From NCBI GenBank assembly GCA_017632495.1, contig JAGBRG010000348.1:1-5475 (forward strand): a stretch of DNA of 5,475 nt, in the 5' to 3' direction. Made by a program: the position numbers and the translations under genes. How positions within the stretch are numbered: the stretch's first letter is position 1; each line of letters begins with the position of its first letter. The notes under the pieces were generated by a model. It saw only the letters and a program-made list of their open reading frames with translations. It was not told where the DNA came from and did not search any database. This DNA is from Spirochaetales bacterium. Its GTDB lineage: Bacteria > Spirochaetota > Spirochaetia > Sphaerochaetales > Sphaerochaetaceae. Below are positions 5,349-5,475 of the stretch, piece by piece.

Positions 5349-5475
5349 TCAGCCCAGAATCTGCCTCAGGCTCTGCTTTGTGTTCTCAAGGGCCTCGCCG
5401 TACTGGGCGTCCATCTTCTTGAGGTTCTGGCTGATAAGCTGGGAGTACTGGGCAGAGTTCACGCCCTCGGGATTA
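5349..5475 (-). CDS. 3' end of an unidentified gene, cut by the window edge
   Basis: An open minus-strand frame enters from the right edge and ends at TGA (5351-5349). It encodes the last 41 residues, beginning NPEGVNSAQYSQL and ending KQSLRQILG. The piece is rich in Gln, Leu, Lys and Glu and looks like an amphipathic helix, perhaps coiled coil. Its codon use (GGC, CTG, AAG, GCC) resembles the neighbouring chromosomal genes. It lies upstream of cymR on the same strand, 77 bases away, but cymR has its own promoter. I do not recognise the family. No clear terminator is seen between the two genes. Confidence 0.6.
   Translation of the reverse strand, partial: NPEGVNSAQYSQLISQNLKKMDAQYGEALENTKQSLRQILG

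Overview
The window looks like chromosomal DNA from a Gram-positive Bacillota member, most likely a gut- or rumen-type clostridium. The reasons are purine-rich Shine-Dalgarno sites (GGGGAGG, GGAGG, AGGGAG), sigma-A-like promoters, a YczE/DUF6198-type membrane protein, an MgtE Mg2+ channel and a CymR-like Rrf2 regulator beside cysK. The family-level placement is a guess.

Layout: (1) 42-719 (+) encodes a DUF6198/YczE-type membrane protein. It converges on (2) mgtE (744-2135, -), and a strong hairpin that contains the mgtE stop codon separates the two. (3) 2136-2597 holds no convincing protein gene of normal size. It carries a roughly 300-nt structured candidate leader for mgtE, with a possible six-codon upstream ORF ending in three tandem stops, and a strong divergent promoter for cysK with an operator at its start site. 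(4) cysK (2640-3572, +) encodes O-acetylserine sulfhydrylase. (5) An AT-rich segment (3612-4831) holds one gene for a winged-helix + GHKL ATPase + STAS-like (DUF4325-type) protein. It is bracketed by two 65-bp repeat modules in the same orientation, each with three copies of TTWWAGTGAAAAA in identical geometry. (6) A CymR-like Rrf2 repressor gene (4843-5271, -) has its own promoter and operator. (7) The 3' end of an unidentified minus-strand gene runs off the right edge.

How the parts fit: the operator in the cymR promoter and the one at the cysK start site share AACC-N-AGTAA...AGGTT. This points to a local cysteine regulon in which the regulator controls itself and cysK. The regulator ends in isoleucine, as known CysK-binding partners do, which fits the CymR-CysK co-repressor complex known from Bacillus. 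The segment between these two genes looks like a later insertion. Its protein joins DNA binding, a SpoIIAB-like ATPase fold and a STAS-like fold in one chain, and the flanking repeat modules are candidate binding sites. This segment is the best candidate here for an undescribed system.
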